Translations under genes and position numbers: made by a program | In this document: in pieces, positions 34,187-44,095 of the stretch | How positions within the stretch are numbered: position 1 is the stretch's first letter | How the letters are laid out: every line of letters starts with the position of its first letter | Assembly (NCBI GenBank): GCA_024684955.1 | Contig: JAIKWH010000003.1 | Span: forward strand, 1 to 56,941 | Origin: Pseudobutyrivibrio sp. | GTDB taxonomy: Bacteria > Bacillota > Clostridia > Lachnospirales > Lachnospiraceae | Direction: 5' to 3' | DNA: 56,941 nucleotides | The notes under the pieces: model-generated | The model's database searches: none | The model's input: only the letters and a program-made list of their open reading frames with translations | Told to the model about the DNA's origin: nothing

Positions 34187-35845
34187 ATGGAAAATTTTAA
34201 ACCCATGCTCTTTACTTGCATGAAAAAGTATTCGAAGGAGCAGTTAGTAAAAGATATTGTATCCGGTATTATAGTGGCAATCATTGCATTGCCACTTTCT
34301 ATTGCCCTGGCCCTGGCCTCAGGTGTTGGTCCTGAGCCTGGACTATATACAGCAATAGTTGCCGGATTTTTAATTTCCTTTTTTGGAGGAAGCACAGTAC
34401 AGATAGCAGGCCCTACAGCAGCCTTTGCCACAATCGTTGCAGGAATCATAGCAACAGATGGCATGGATGGCCTCATTATTGCCACAATTATGGCCGGAAT
34501 CATTCTGATTATACTTGGAGCAATAAAGGCAGGAGCCCTTATCAAATTTATACCTTATACAATCACCACAGGATTTACAGCAGGTATTGCAGTGACAATC
34601 CTTTTGGGACAGTTTAAAGATTTCTTTGGTGTTACCTACAATCATGGAGAAAAGCCAATATCTACCATTGAAAAGATGCAGGCTTTCGGGGCCAATGCAG
34701 ACACTATCAATTGGTGGGCAGTCCTGGTAGGAATTGTTTGTCTCATCATCCTGGTTGCCTGGCCAAAGATTTCAGCAAAGATTCCAGGTTCAATCGTTGC
34801 CATTGTGGTTGCAATTGCAATGGTAAAGGGTCTTGGCCTAGACGCCAAAGGGGTAAAGACCATCGGAGACCTTTACACTCTATCAGGCAAGTTGCCATCC
34901 ATTTCACTGCCACACTTTTCATTTGCAATGGTTACAAAGGAAATGTCCAATGCTTTTACAATCGCAATCCTTGCAGCAATAGAGTCTCTTCTTTCAGCCG
35001 TAGTGGCCGATGGAATGGTAAATAGTAAGCACAGATCAAACCAGGAGCTTATAGCCCAGGGTATTGGAAATATTGGTTCAGTATTATTTGGTGGTATTCC
35101 AGCAACAGGAGCCATCGCCCGTACAGCAGCAAATATCAAAAATGGTGGCCGCACCCCAATCGCCGGCATGGTACACTCAATTACCCTTGTGGCAATTCTA
35201 GTTGTCCTCATGCCATATGCAGCCCTGATTCCAATGCCATGTATAGCAGCAATCCTATTCCAGGTTGCCTACAATATGTGCCAGTGGAGACCTTTTGTAA
35301 GACTTGTAAAATACGCTCCAAAGTCAGACATCATAGTCCTGGTTCTCACCTTTGTTCTCACAGTTGTATTTGATTTGGTTGTTGCCATTGAGTGGGGCAT
35401 GATTATCGCCTGCATCCTCTTCATCAAGAGAATGAGCGAGGAGACCAAGGTAAGCGGCTGGACATACCAGGGAGAGGAAGAGGAATTTGTAGATGACCTG
35501 AGACCAGTGGACAAGGAAATCCGCGTATTCGAAATCACAGGTCCTCTATTCTTTGGCGTATCAGATATGCTGGCTGAGGAAATCAATGTAAAGAAGTATA
35601 CAAAGGTACTAGTCATGAGAATGAGATCAGTACCTGCAATAGATGTAACAGCTCTTAGGGCCCTAAAAGATCTTTCTGCTAGAGCAAAGAAAAAGGGAAT
35701 CGTGGTTGTATATTCTCACGTAAACGACCAGCCTATGAAGATGATGGAAAAGGCCGGATTTATTGCTGAGGAAGGCGAGGAGAATTTCCAGCCAAACATC
35801 GACGCTGCTCTGGATAGAGCCCAGGAGATTATTGGAAGTAATTAG
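34187..35845 (+). CDS. SulP-family anion transporter with STAS domain
   Basis: 552 residues. About ten or more membrane segments cover residues 25-415, with the family's early 'DIVSGIIVAIIALPLSIALALASG' and 'AGPTAAFATIVAG' motifs. The STAS domain fills about 440-545 ('VLVMRMRSVPAIDVTALRAL'). Family members carry sulfate, bicarbonate or dicarboxylates; the substrate cannot be told from sequence. It starts 3 bases after the pilT stop and is probably co-transcribed, though a link in function is not evident. Confidence 0.88.
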   Translation: MENFKPMLFTCMKKYSKEQLVKDIVSGIIVAIIALPLSIALALASGVGPEPGLYTAIVAGFLISFFGGSTVQIAGPTAAFATIVAGIIATDGMDGLIIATIMAGIILIILGAIKAGALIKFIPYTITTGFTAGIAVTILLGQFKDFFGVTYNHGEKPISTIEKMQAFGANADTINWWAVLVGIVCLIILVAWPKISAKIPGSIVAIVVAIAMVKGLGLDAKGVKTIGDLYTLSGKLPSISLPHFSFAMVTKEMSNAFTIAILAAIESLLSAVVADGMVNSKHRSNQELIAQGIGNIGSVLFGGIPATGAIARTAANIKNGGRTPIAGMVHSITLVAILVVLMPYAALIPMPCIAAILFQVAYNMCQWRPFVRLVKYAPKSDIIVLVLTFVLTVVFDLVVAIEWGMIIACILFIKRMSEETKVSGWTYQGEEEEFVDDLRPVDKEIRVFEITGPLFFGVSDMLAEEINVKKYTKVLVMRMRSVPAIDVTALRALKDLSARAKKKGIVVVYSHVNDQPMKMMEKAGFIAEEGEENFQPNIDAALDRAQEIIGSN

Positions 35846-35870
35846 GAAATTAAACCTATAGTTAATAATC

Positions 35871-38800
35871 ATGAAAGCATTTTTAGAACCATATGAATCA
35901 CTTGTAGACATTGAGTCTCTGAGGGAGGCTCTTGCTTCTAATGGAAAAATATACGATATAACTGGGTGCGCTGATAAGGCGCACCTTATTTTTGGTTTGG
36001 GCCATGACGTCAAATACAAGCTGGTAGTGGCAGCAGATGAGTTAAAGGCCAGAGAACTCTATGATGAGTACAGATTCTATGACGAGAATACAGTCTACTT
36101 CCCAGCCAAGGACTTTCTATTTTACCAGTCTGATATTAGGGGTAATGCACTGACCAGGGAGAGAATGACTGCCATAGAGGCCATTATTGGACAGAGTAAG
36201 TGTACCGTCATTACCACAATAGATGCCCTGATGAACAAGTTGCCTGATGTGTCCTATTTTGAGGACGGATTAATTGCCCTGTCCGACACTGATCAGGTGG
36301 ACATGGAAAGCCTCCGTAGGAAACTGACAGCCATGGGCTATGAGTTGGTTGGCACCTGCGAGCACCCTGGAGAATTTGCGGTGAGAGGTGGCATCATTGA
36401 CGTCTTTCCCCTGACAGCAGACTTGCCAGTCAGAATAGAATTGTGGGGTGACGAGGTAGATAGCATCAGGTCCTACGATGCGTCAAATCAGAAATCAATC
36501 GAAAATATAAATTCTGTTTTAATTTTTCCAGCAGTGGAATTAATCCTTTCAAAGGAGGAAGTGGAGGCTGGCCTTAAAAAAATTGAGGCAGAGCGAGATG
36601 AAAGATATGAGAATTATCGCAAGGAGATGAAAACAGAGGAGGCCTACCATCTTAAATCCTATGTGGATAGGGTAGTGGAGGAGACAAGAGAGTGGGGATT
36701 ATCCCAGGAGTTGGAGACCCACCTTACCTATTTCTGTGACAAACTAGGCTCCATATTAGATTTCATGCCAAAGTCTACCTATGTCTTTGTGGACGAGGTC
36801 CAAAAGGTAATCGCCAAGGGTCAGGTCACGGGAGAAGAGTTTGCCGACGCCATGACCCACAGGGTCGAGGCAGGATACATGCTAAAAGGACAGATGGATA
36901 TGCTCTACTCTGTGGAGGAGATCCTGGGCAAGATTGGCAGGAGACCAACTGTCCTCCTTTCCATTCTGGACGCTAAAAACAAACTTTTAAAATCTGAGGG
37001 CCACTACAGCATTCAGATACAGGGAGTAAACGCATACAACGGTTCCTTTGAATTGCTGACAAAGGAACTATTGGCATATAAGAAAAGAAAGTACAAGGTT
37101 CTCCTTGTTACATCATCTGCCACAAAGGGCCAGCGCCTGGCAGATGATTTGATGGAGGAGGGACTAAACGCATATTTCACCAGTGACTTGAACCACAAAA
37201 TATATCCCGGGGAGACCATGATATGCGTTGGAAATATTAAAAGAGGATTTGACTATCCTGGTGCGGCCTTTGTAATGCTGAGCGACGGAGATATATTTGG
37301 TCACACCAGAAAGAAGAAACATAGGGTTAAAAAGTACGAGGGCGAATCTATATCTTCATTCTCGGATTTGCACGTGGGAGACTTTGTTGTCCATGAAAAC
37401 TATGGACTGGGTATATACAAGGGTACCCAACAGATGGAAGTGGACAAGGTCATCCGAGACTATATAAAGATTGAGTATGCAAAGGGGTCAAACCTTTATG
37501 TGCTCACATCTCAGTTGGACCAGATTCAAAAATATTCTGGCCCAGACGGAAAAAAACCAAAACTAAACTCTCTAGGAGCTGGTACCCAGGAGTGGACCAG
37601 GACCAAGCAAAAAGTCCAGTCTGCCGTTGGGGTGGTGGCCAAAGAGTTGGTTGACCTCTATGCCCTTAGACAAAACACAGATGGATTCAAATATGGTCCG
37701 GACACGGTTTGGCAGAGGGAATTTGAAGAATCCTTCCCTTATGAGGAGACAGAGGGCCAATTGCAGGCCATTACAGATGTAAAATCCGACATGGAGTCCA
37801 CCAAGATTATGGACAGACTTATCTGTGGAGATGTGGGCTTTGGCAAAACGGAAGTTGCCATGCGAGCGGCCTTTAAAGCAGTTCAGGAGGGTAAGCAGGT
37901 GGCATATCTGGTGCCTACCACCATCCTGGCCCAGCAGCACTACAACAACTTTGTCCAGAGAATGGGCAATTATCCAGTAAATATGGGCCTGCTATGCAGG
38001 TTTAGGACCCCTGCCCAGCAAAAGAAAACCATAGAGGGTCTGAAAAATGGAAATGTAGATATTGTAATTGGCACACACAGACTCCTTTCCCAGGACGTGG
38101 AATTTAAGGATTTGGGCCTACTTATAATCGATGAAGAGCAGCGTTTTGGTGTAAACCACAAGGAGAGAATTAAGCAGATGAAAAAGACGGTGGATGTTCT
38201 TTCTCTATCTGCTACACCAATCCCTAGGACCTTACACATGTCTTTGGTGGGAATCAGGGATATGTCTGTCTTGGACGAGGCCCCTATGGAGAGGACCCCA
38301 ATCCAGACCTTTGTCTTTGAATACAACGAGGAAATGGTGAGGGAGGCCATAGTCAGAGAGATGGCTAGAGATGGCCAGGTATATTATGTCTTTAACCGGG
38401 TTCGGGGAATACAGGATATGGCCGCAGAGATAGAGCGACTGGTGCCTGAGGCCACAGTGGGCTACATCCATGGGCAGATGACTGAGGCCAAGGTGGAGGA
38501 TGTAATGATGCAGTTTATCAACCACGAGATAGACGTGTTGGTAGCCACCACCATTATCGAGATTGGCCTGGATATTTCCAATGTAAATACAATAATCATC
38601 CACGACAGCGACAATATGGGTCTGTCCCAACTCTATCAATTGAGGGGTAGAGTGGGCCGCAGCAACAGGACAGCATACGCTTTTTTGATGTACAGAAGGG
38701 ACAAGATGCTGAAAGAGGTGGCTGAGAAAAGGCTGGCTGCCATTAAAGAGTTTACCGACCTGGGGTCTGGCTTTAAAATTGCCATGCGAGACCTGGAAAT

Positions 38801-39398
38801 CCGCGGTGCCGGCAATATGCTGGGAGTGGAGCAGCACGGCAACATGACTGCAGTGGGATATGACCTATACTGCAAGATGTTAAACGAGGCTGTCAAAATG
38901 GAGAAGGGCCAGGTCAAGGAGGAGAACTTTAATACCTCCATCGATATTAACATTGAGGCTTATTTGCCAGACAATTATGTTTCAAACGAGGAGCAGCGCA
39001 TCGACATTTACAAGAGAATTGCCACCATCTCCTCTGAGGAGGAGAGGGACGAGATGCTGGATGAGCTTGTGGATAGATTTGGTGAGCCAAAGAGGTGTGT
39101 TCAAAACCTGCTTTGGGTGGCAATGCTTAGGGTAAAAGCCCACGATGCCTATGTTACAGCCATTGAGCAAAAGGGTGACATTATTAGAATTGTCATGTAT
39201 GAGAAGGCAAAAATAGATGTGGCCCAGATTCCTAGTCTCCTTGAGAGAAACAATCCACACATCACCTTTGCAGCAGACCCAAAGGCACCGGCATTTATAT
39301 TTAACACAAAGGCAAATACCAGAATTAAACCAAAGGAAGTCTATGATTATCTGCAGGATTTTCTTTTAGATCTAAAGACTTTAAAAGTTGATAATTAA
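35871..39398 (+). CDS. mfd: Transcription-repair coupling factor
   Basis: 1175 residues, the normal length. Mfd removes RNA polymerase stalled at DNA damage and recruits UvrA. In order: a UvrB-like N-terminal domain, the CarD-like RNA-polymerase-interaction domain ('HVGDFVVHENYGLGIYKG'), and RecG-like helicase motifs. Those include Walker A 'GDVGFGKTEVAMRAAF', 'IIDEEQRFG' (DEEQ box) and 'LSATPIPRTLHMS'. The C-terminal TRCF domain is last ('DINIEAYLPDNYV'). It lies 25 bases after the SulP gene with a weak ribosome site. Confidence 0.96.
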   Translation: MKAFLEPYESLVDIESLREALASNGKIYDITGCADKAHLIFGLGHDVKYKLVVAADELKARELYDEYRFYDENTVYFPAKDFLFYQSDIRGNALTRERMTAIEAIIGQSKCTVITTIDALMNKLPDVSYFEDGLIALSDTDQVDMESLRRKLTAMGYELVGTCEHPGEFAVRGGIIDVFPLTADLPVRIELWGDEVDSIRSYDASNQKSIENINSVLIFPAVELILSKEEVEAGLKKIEAERDERYENYRKEMKTEEAYHLKSYVDRVVEETREWGLSQELETHLTYFCDKLGSILDFMPKSTYVFVDEVQKVIAKGQVTGEEFADAMTHRVEAGYMLKGQMDMLYSVEEILGKIGRRPTVLLSILDAKNKLLKSEGHYSIQIQGVNAYNGSFELLTKELLAYKKRKYKVLLVTSSATKGQRLADDLMEEGLNAYFTSDLNHKIYPGETMICVGNIKRGFDYPGAAFVMLSDGDIFGHTRKKKHRVKKYEGESISSFSDLHVGDFVVHENYGLGIYKGTQQMEVDKVIRDYIKIEYAKGSNLYVLTSQLDQIQKYSGPDGKKPKLNSLGAGTQEWTRTKQKVQSAVGVVAKELVDLYALRQNTDGFKYGPDTVWQREFEESFPYEETEGQLQAITDVKSDMESTKIMDRLICGDVGFGKTEVAMRAAFKAVQEGKQVAYLVPTTILAQQHYNNFVQRMGNYPVNMGLLCRFRTPAQQKKTIEGLKNGNVDIVIGTHRLLSQDVEFKDLGLLIIDEEQRFGVNHKERIKQMKKTVDVLSLSATPIPRTLHMSLVGIRDMSVLDEAPMERTPIQTFVFEYNEEMVREAIVREMARDGQVYYVFNRVRGIQDMAAEIERLVPEATVGYIHGQMTEAKVEDVMMQFINHEIDVLVATTIIEIGLDISNVNTIIIHDSDNMGLSQLYQLRGRVGRSNRTAYAFLMYRRDKMLKEVAEKRLAAIKEFTDLGSGFKIAMRDLEIRGAGNMLGVEQHGNMTAVGYDLYCKMLNEAVKMEKGQVKEENFNTSIDINIEAYLPDNYVSNEEQRIDIYKRIATISSEEERDEMLDELVDRFGEPKRCVQNLLWVAMLRVKAHDAYVTAIEQKGDIIRIVMYEKAKIDVAQIPSLLERNNPHITFAADPKAPAFIFNTKANTRIKPKEVYDYLQDFLLDLKTLKVDN

Positions 39399-39450
39399 AG
39401 GCTATAGAACTATAATTTATAAGACTGATTTTAAGTGGAGGAATTTTACA

Positions 39451-40569
39451 ATGAACAAAAAAATTATGGTATCAGCATTAGCCCTTACTTTGGCTGCTAC
39501 TAGTCTTACTGCCTGCGGAGGCATCAATAAAAACGATACTCTCATTACCATCGAGAATGGGGATAAAACAGATGAGATTTCTCTTGGCACAGGTAATTTC
39601 TATGCCAGATTGGAGCAGGCTGCATATGGCCAGATGATGATGGCTTACTATGGAGAGTCTGTTTGGACAACTGATATTACAAACAGTGGTCAGACATATC
39701 AGGAGGATACAAAGGACGGAGTCATCGAGACTATAAAAGAGTATTACATCTGCCAGGACAAGGCTGCAGAATATGGTGTTGAGCTGTCAGAGGACCAGGA
39801 AAAGGCTATTAAAGATGCTGCTAGCCAGTTTATAAAGGATAATTCAGAGGAAACTATTGAGGCAATGGGTGCCACAGAAGAATATGTGGCAGACTACCTC
39901 AGAGGATATACTTACCAAAGTTTAGTCAGCAAGGCTGTAAAAGAAGAGGCTGATGATGAGGTAACAGATGATGAGTGCTGGATGCGCACATTCACCTATG
40001 CTCTTGTAGATACAACAGGTGTTGTAGGCGAGGATGGCTCTACAGTGGAATACACAGAGGAAGAGCTGAAAGGTCTCAAGACTACTGCAGACACAATTGC
40101 AGCAGCAGAGGATTTTGATGCAGCCCTGACAGAGGCTGGTATTGAGGGACAGTCTTTCTCATACCTAAAGGGAGAAACCGAGAATTCTACTATCGAGGCA
40201 GCAGTGCTTGAGGCAGCAGAAGGTCTTAAAGAAGGTCAGGTTTCTGATGTTATTTCAGTAGATGGCAAGGGATATTATGTTATCCGCCTTGATAAGGACC
40301 ATGACTCAGAGCAGTCTGAGTCTAAGAGACAGTCGCTGCAGACCCAAAAACAGAATGAATACTACGAGACAAAGTTGCAGGAGTGGAAAGATGCCATCAC
40401 CTGGACAGTAGACGAGGATGCTTGGGAAAAGGTTCAGTTTGACACTATGTTCAACATAGTATCAAAAGAAGACCAGGAGGCAACCGAAGAAACCACAGAA
40501 GATAATACAGAGGAGCCTGATGATACAGCAGAGGCTGAGGGAGATTCACAAGCTTCTGAGGAAGAATAA
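39451..40569 (+). CDS. PrsA-like extracytoplasmic foldase lipoprotein (peptidyl-prolyl isomerase)
   Basis: 372 residues from ATG 39451, preceded by GGAGG; an upstream in-frame ATG at 39388 overlaps mfd and would spoil the signal peptide. The lipobox is 'LTAC' with Cys22. A SurA/PrsA N-terminal helical region follows (about 50-180). A parvulin (PpiC-type) domain follows (about 215-325: 'FSYLKGETENS', 'AEGLKEGQVSDVISVDGKGYYVIRL'). The tail is rich in Glu. It probably helps exported proteins fold at the membrane-wall interface. mfd followed by a PpiC lipoprotein is a common Clostridia arrangement. Confidence 0.85.
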   Translation: MNKKIMVSALALTLAATSLTACGGINKNDTLITIENGDKTDEISLGTGNFYARLEQAAYGQMMMAYYGESVWTTDITNSGQTYQEDTKDGVIETIKEYYICQDKAAEYGVELSEDQEKAIKDAASQFIKDNSEETIEAMGATEEYVADYLRGYTYQSLVSKAVKEEADDEVTDDECWMRTFTYALVDTTGVVGEDGSTVEYTEEELKGLKTTADTIAAAEDFDAALTEAGIEGQSFSYLKGETENSTIEAAVLEAAEGLKEGQVSDVISVDGKGYYVIRLDKDHDSEQSESKRQSLQTQKQNEYYETKLQEWKDAITWTVDEDAWEKVQFDTMFNIVSKEDQEATEETTEDNTEEPDDTAEAEGDSQASEEE

Positions 40570-40575
40570 TATAAG

Positions 40576-42303
40576 ATGAGTTTTATATTCAAGTATGTAA
40601 AAAAATATAAAATACGAGCAATATTGGCCCCGCTATTCAAAATGTTAGAAGCCATATTTGAATTGCTGGTTCCATTGGTGATGGCAGCTATCATCAACCA
40701 GGGAATTGGCAATTCTGATAAAGGTTACATCATTAGGATGAGTGGGGTCCTAATTTTATTGGCGGTAATCGGCCTTGGTTTAGCCTTAATCGCCCAATAT
40801 TTTAGTGCTTATGTTGCTGTCCATACAGCATCAGATATTAGGATGGACCTTTTCAACAAGATTCTATCCCTATCTAAAAAGGTCAAGGATTCTGTGGGAG
40901 AGGAGGTCCTTACCACCCGCATCACAAACGATATCAATCAGATTATGAACGCAGTAAATATGGTGCTTCGTCTCTTTTTGAGGTCCCCATTTATAGTGTT
41001 TGGAGCCATGATTATGGCGGCTTTTGTTGATGCAAAGGCCAGCATTATTTTTATTTTGGTAGTAGGTCTACTTGCACTTACTGTTGTATTCATAATGAGA
41101 TTTACCCTGCCTAGATACAAAGAAATCGCCGCAAGACTAGAAAAGGTCCTAGGTGCTACCTCCGAGAATTTGGAGGGAGCAAGGGTCATTAGGGCTTTTG
41201 CCAGAACTGATTCAGAAAAGAAAGAATTTAAGGAAAAGACACAGAGTCTTACAGATTTGCAGATAATTACAGGCAAAATCTCTGCCCTTTTAAATCCTCT
41301 TACCTATGTGATGGTAAATATTGGAATAGTAGTTCTTATATATTTCTCTGGAATAAGGGTTAATAGGGGAGCAATCATGACCGGTGATGTAGTTGCCCTT
41401 GTCAATTACATGTCTCAGATTCTCATCGAGCTGGTAAAATTGGCAAACCTGATTGTCCTAATAATGAAAGCCATCCCATCTGGCGACAGGGTAAATGCCC
41501 TGATGGAGATGAAAAGCGACGAGAGGACAAAGGGATTGGGACATGAGCCTGGAGAATTCTCTGGAGCAATTAGGATGGAAAATGTTTCCTTTTCCTACAC
41601 AGGCAGCATGGATTTTGACTTGGCTAATATCAGCATAGATATCCCAGCAGGGTCAGTATTTGGAATCATAGGCGGTACAGGCTCAGGCAAGACCACCCTG
41701 CTGCGCCTTTTAAATCATACATTTGATGCCACAGAAGGCGACGTTTTATTAGATGGAATAAATGTGGTAGATATCAGCGATGAAAAATTGTCACAGGTCT
41801 TTGGAATAGTACCTCAGAAGGCTTCTCTTTTTGCAGGGACTATCAGGTCTAATATGACCATGAAAAATCAGGCCAGCGACGTGGAAATAATAGAGATGCT
41901 CAAGAATGCCCAGGCCTATGACTTTGTCATGGCAAAGGAGGGCTTGGATACAGAGGTCTTGGCCAAGGGAAACAATTTCTCCGGAGGTCAAAAGCAGAGA
42001 CTGACCATAGCAAGAGCCCTCATGGGCCAGCCAAAGGTTTTGGTATTGGACGACAGCGCCTCAGCCCTTGACCTGGGCACAGAGGCAAAACTCAGGTCAG
42101 CCCTTAGCGCTCTGCCTTGGAAGCCTACAGTTATCATAGTTTCTCAGAGGGCATCCTCAGTCAAATCCGCAGATCAGATTTTAGTTTTGGAGGAAGGCAA
42201 GTGCGTAGGTCTTGGCAGTCACGAAAAACTATTGGATTCATGCCAGGCATATGAAGAGATTTATTATTGCCAGTATCCTAAAGAGGAGGCTTGCAATGAA
42301 TAA
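40576..42303 (+). CDS. Heterodimeric ABC exporter, subunit with degenerate Walker B
   Basis: 575 residues. Six membrane segments (about 15-310) fused to an ATPase domain. Walker A is 'GGTGSGKTT' and the signature is 'FSGGQKQR'. Walker B ends in Asp492-Asp493, where the second is normally the catalytic Glu. This D-for-E change is typical of one half of heterodimeric exporters such as TM287/288 and BmrCD. The partner gene follows with an 8-base overlap. The substrate is unknown (lipid, peptide or drug). Confidence 0.92.
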   Translation: MSFIFKYVKKYKIRAILAPLFKMLEAIFELLVPLVMAAIINQGIGNSDKGYIIRMSGVLILLAVIGLGLALIAQYFSAYVAVHTASDIRMDLFNKILSLSKKVKDSVGEEVLTTRITNDINQIMNAVNMVLRLFLRSPFIVFGAMIMAAFVDAKASIIFILVVGLLALTVVFIMRFTLPRYKEIAARLEKVLGATSENLEGARVIRAFARTDSEKKEFKEKTQSLTDLQIITGKISALLNPLTYVMVNIGIVVLIYFSGIRVNRGAIMTGDVVALVNYMSQILIELVKLANLIVLIMKAIPSGDRVNALMEMKSDERTKGLGHEPGEFSGAIRMENVSFSYTGSMDFDLANISIDIPAGSVFGIIGGTGSGKTTLLRLLNHTFDATEGDVLLDGINVVDISDEKLSQVFGIVPQKASLFAGTIRSNMTMKNQASDVEIIEMLKNAQAYDFVMAKEGLDTEVLAKGNNFSGGQKQRLTIARALMGQPKVLVLDDSASALDLGTEAKLRSALSALPWKPTVIIVSQRASSVKSADQILVLEEGKCVGLGSHEKLLDSCQAYEEIYYCQYPKEEACNE

Positions 42304-44041
42304 TAATATGAAACAACAGGAAATATTAAAGAGGGTCCTCTTAGAATTAAAGGCATATGGGCTAAAGATAATACTTTCTATTATTTCAGCCTTGGTGACT
42401 GTGTATTTGACTCTTAGGATTCCAATCCTTACAGGTCAGGCTATTGATACCATTGTGGGGAAGGGACAGGTAGATTTTGACAGTCTAATTGCCATTCTCC
42501 AGGAAATGGCAGTGACAGTAGTGGCCACCAGCCTGGCCCAGCTTTTGATGAACAGGCTAAATAATTCAATCACCTACTCTGTGGCCAAAAATCTCAGGGA
42601 CAGGGCATTTGATAGGATTCAGAATATGAGACTTGCTGATATAGATTCTCACCCACATGGGGATATTGTAAGCAGAATCGTGTCAGATGCAGATACATTT
42701 ACAGATGGACTGCTCATGGGATTTACCCAGCTATTTACAGGAGTCCTCACCATAATAGGCACCATCATATTTATGGTTAGACTGTCTGTACATATTGCCC
42801 TTTTGGTAATTGTCTTTACACCGGTTTCCCTCATCCTGGCCAGATTTATTTCCGGCAGGATATACAAGTATTTCAACGACCAGGCAGCAATAAGAGGACG
42901 AGAAACTTCCTATATAGAAGAGATCATTGTAAACAAGGATATTGTTAGCAACCTTAGTTTTGAAGACAGGGCCTCGGAAGAATTTAGGGTCATGAATGAC
43001 AAGTTGACTGACGCTTCAATGAAAGCCACCTTTTATTCATCCACCGTAAATCCTTCCACTAGGCTGATAAACAACCTGATTTATGCAGCAGTAGGAGTGT
43101 ACGGAGCCCTCATGGCAATTAATGGCCAGATTACAGTGGGAAACCTGACTAGTTTCCTATCTTATGCCTCCACCTACGGCAAGCCATTTAATGAAATCTC
43201 AGGAGTGGTGACAGAATTCCAAAATGCCATCGCCTGCGCAGGCAGACTCTTTGAATTGGTAGATGCAGAACCGGAGCCAGACAATGGTAATAAGACCATT
43301 GATGGTACAAGGGGCAGAATAGTATTTGAGAATGTATCTTTCTCCTACGACAAGTCAAAGAAACTCATTGAGAATTTAAATTTAACAGTGGAGCCAGGAC
43401 AAAAGGTGGCCATTGTAGGACCTACTGGCGCAGGAAAGAGCACAATAATAAACCTCCTTATGCGATTTTATGAAATTGACAAGGGCAGGATTACCATAGA
43501 CGGGGTAGATATTAGGGACATTAGCCTGGAAAATTTGCGAAGCAACTTTGGTATGGTCCTGCAGGAGACCTGGCTGAAGGAGGCAAGTATAAGGGACAAC
43601 CTAAAGATGGCAAGCCCTGATGCCAGCGATGAGGAAATCATTGAGGCAGCCAAGGCCAGTCACGCCCACGGCTTCATCCAGAAGATGCCGGCAGCCTATG
43701 ACACGATTTTGTCCGCAAGCAGAGGACAGGTATCTCAAGGACAGATGCAGCTTTTGTGTATAGCAAGAGTTATGCTAAACATTCCTCCAATGCTAATATT
43801 GGACGAAGCAACAAGTTCTATAGATACTAGAACAGAACAAAAAATACAATTGGCATTTAATAAAATGATGGAAGGTAGAACCACTTTTGTTGTAGCCCAC
43901 AGATTGTCTACCATAAAGGAAGCAGACATGATTTTGTTCGTCAAAGACGGTCAGATTGTGGAGCAGGGTAACCATAGTCAGTTATTGCAGAAAAATGGAT
44001 TTTATGCTAAATTGTATCACAGTCAGTTTAAAGAAAGTTAA
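42296..44041 (+). CDS. Heterodimeric ABC exporter, partner subunit
   Basis: 581 residues from ATG 42296, which has GAGGAGG 6 bases upstream and overlaps the first subunit by 8 bases; the in-frame ATG 42212 deep in the first gene is rejected. Six membrane segments precede the ATPase. Walker A 'GPTGAGKST' and Walker B 'LILDEATSSID' are intact, with Glu present. The signature LSGGQ is altered to VSQGQ at residues 479-483. Together with the Asp in the first subunit's Walker B, this places both defects in the same composite ATP site, leaving one good site. Confidence 0.92.
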   Translation: MNNNMKQQEILKRVLLELKAYGLKIILSIISALVTVYLTLRIPILTGQAIDTIVGKGQVDFDSLIAILQEMAVTVVATSLAQLLMNRLNNSITYSVAKNLRDRAFDRIQNMRLADIDSHPHGDIVSRIVSDADTFTDGLLMGFTQLFTGVLTIIGTIIFMVRLSVHIALLVIVFTPVSLILARFISGRIYKYFNDQAAIRGRETSYIEEIIVNKDIVSNLSFEDRASEEFRVMNDKLTDASMKATFYSSTVNPSTRLINNLIYAAVGVYGALMAINGQITVGNLTSFLSYASTYGKPFNEISGVVTEFQNAIACAGRLFELVDAEPEPDNGNKTIDGTRGRIVFENVSFSYDKSKKLIENLNLTVEPGQKVAIVGPTGAGKSTIINLLMRFYEIDKGRITIDGVDIRDISLENLRSNFGMVLQETWLKEASIRDNLKMASPDASDEEIIEAAKASHAHGFIQKMPAAYDTILSASRGQVSQGQMQLLCIARVMLNIPPMLILDEATSSIDTRTEQKIQLAFNKMMEGRTTFVVAHRLSTIKEADMILFVKDGQIVEQGNHSQLLQKNGFYAKLYHSQFKES

Positions 44042-44095
44042 TTGGCTTTTTTTTGTTGACCTTATTTCTTGTACAAGAGTTGATAGGAGTAAACA

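Noticed and set aside
34045-34545. 166-residue minus-strand open frame across the pilT/SulP junction
   Set aside because: Low-complexity Ile/Ala/Pro composition mirrors the SulP membrane segments. Both plus-strand genes are well supported.
42212-42295. Upstream start of the second ABC subunit
   Set aside because: It would add 28 residues inside the first subunit. ATG 42296 has a strong ribosome site at the right distance.
44056-44084. murA promoter starting at TTGACC (44056)
   Set aside because: No acceptable -10 box lies 16-18 bases downstream (the sequence there is GTTGAT).
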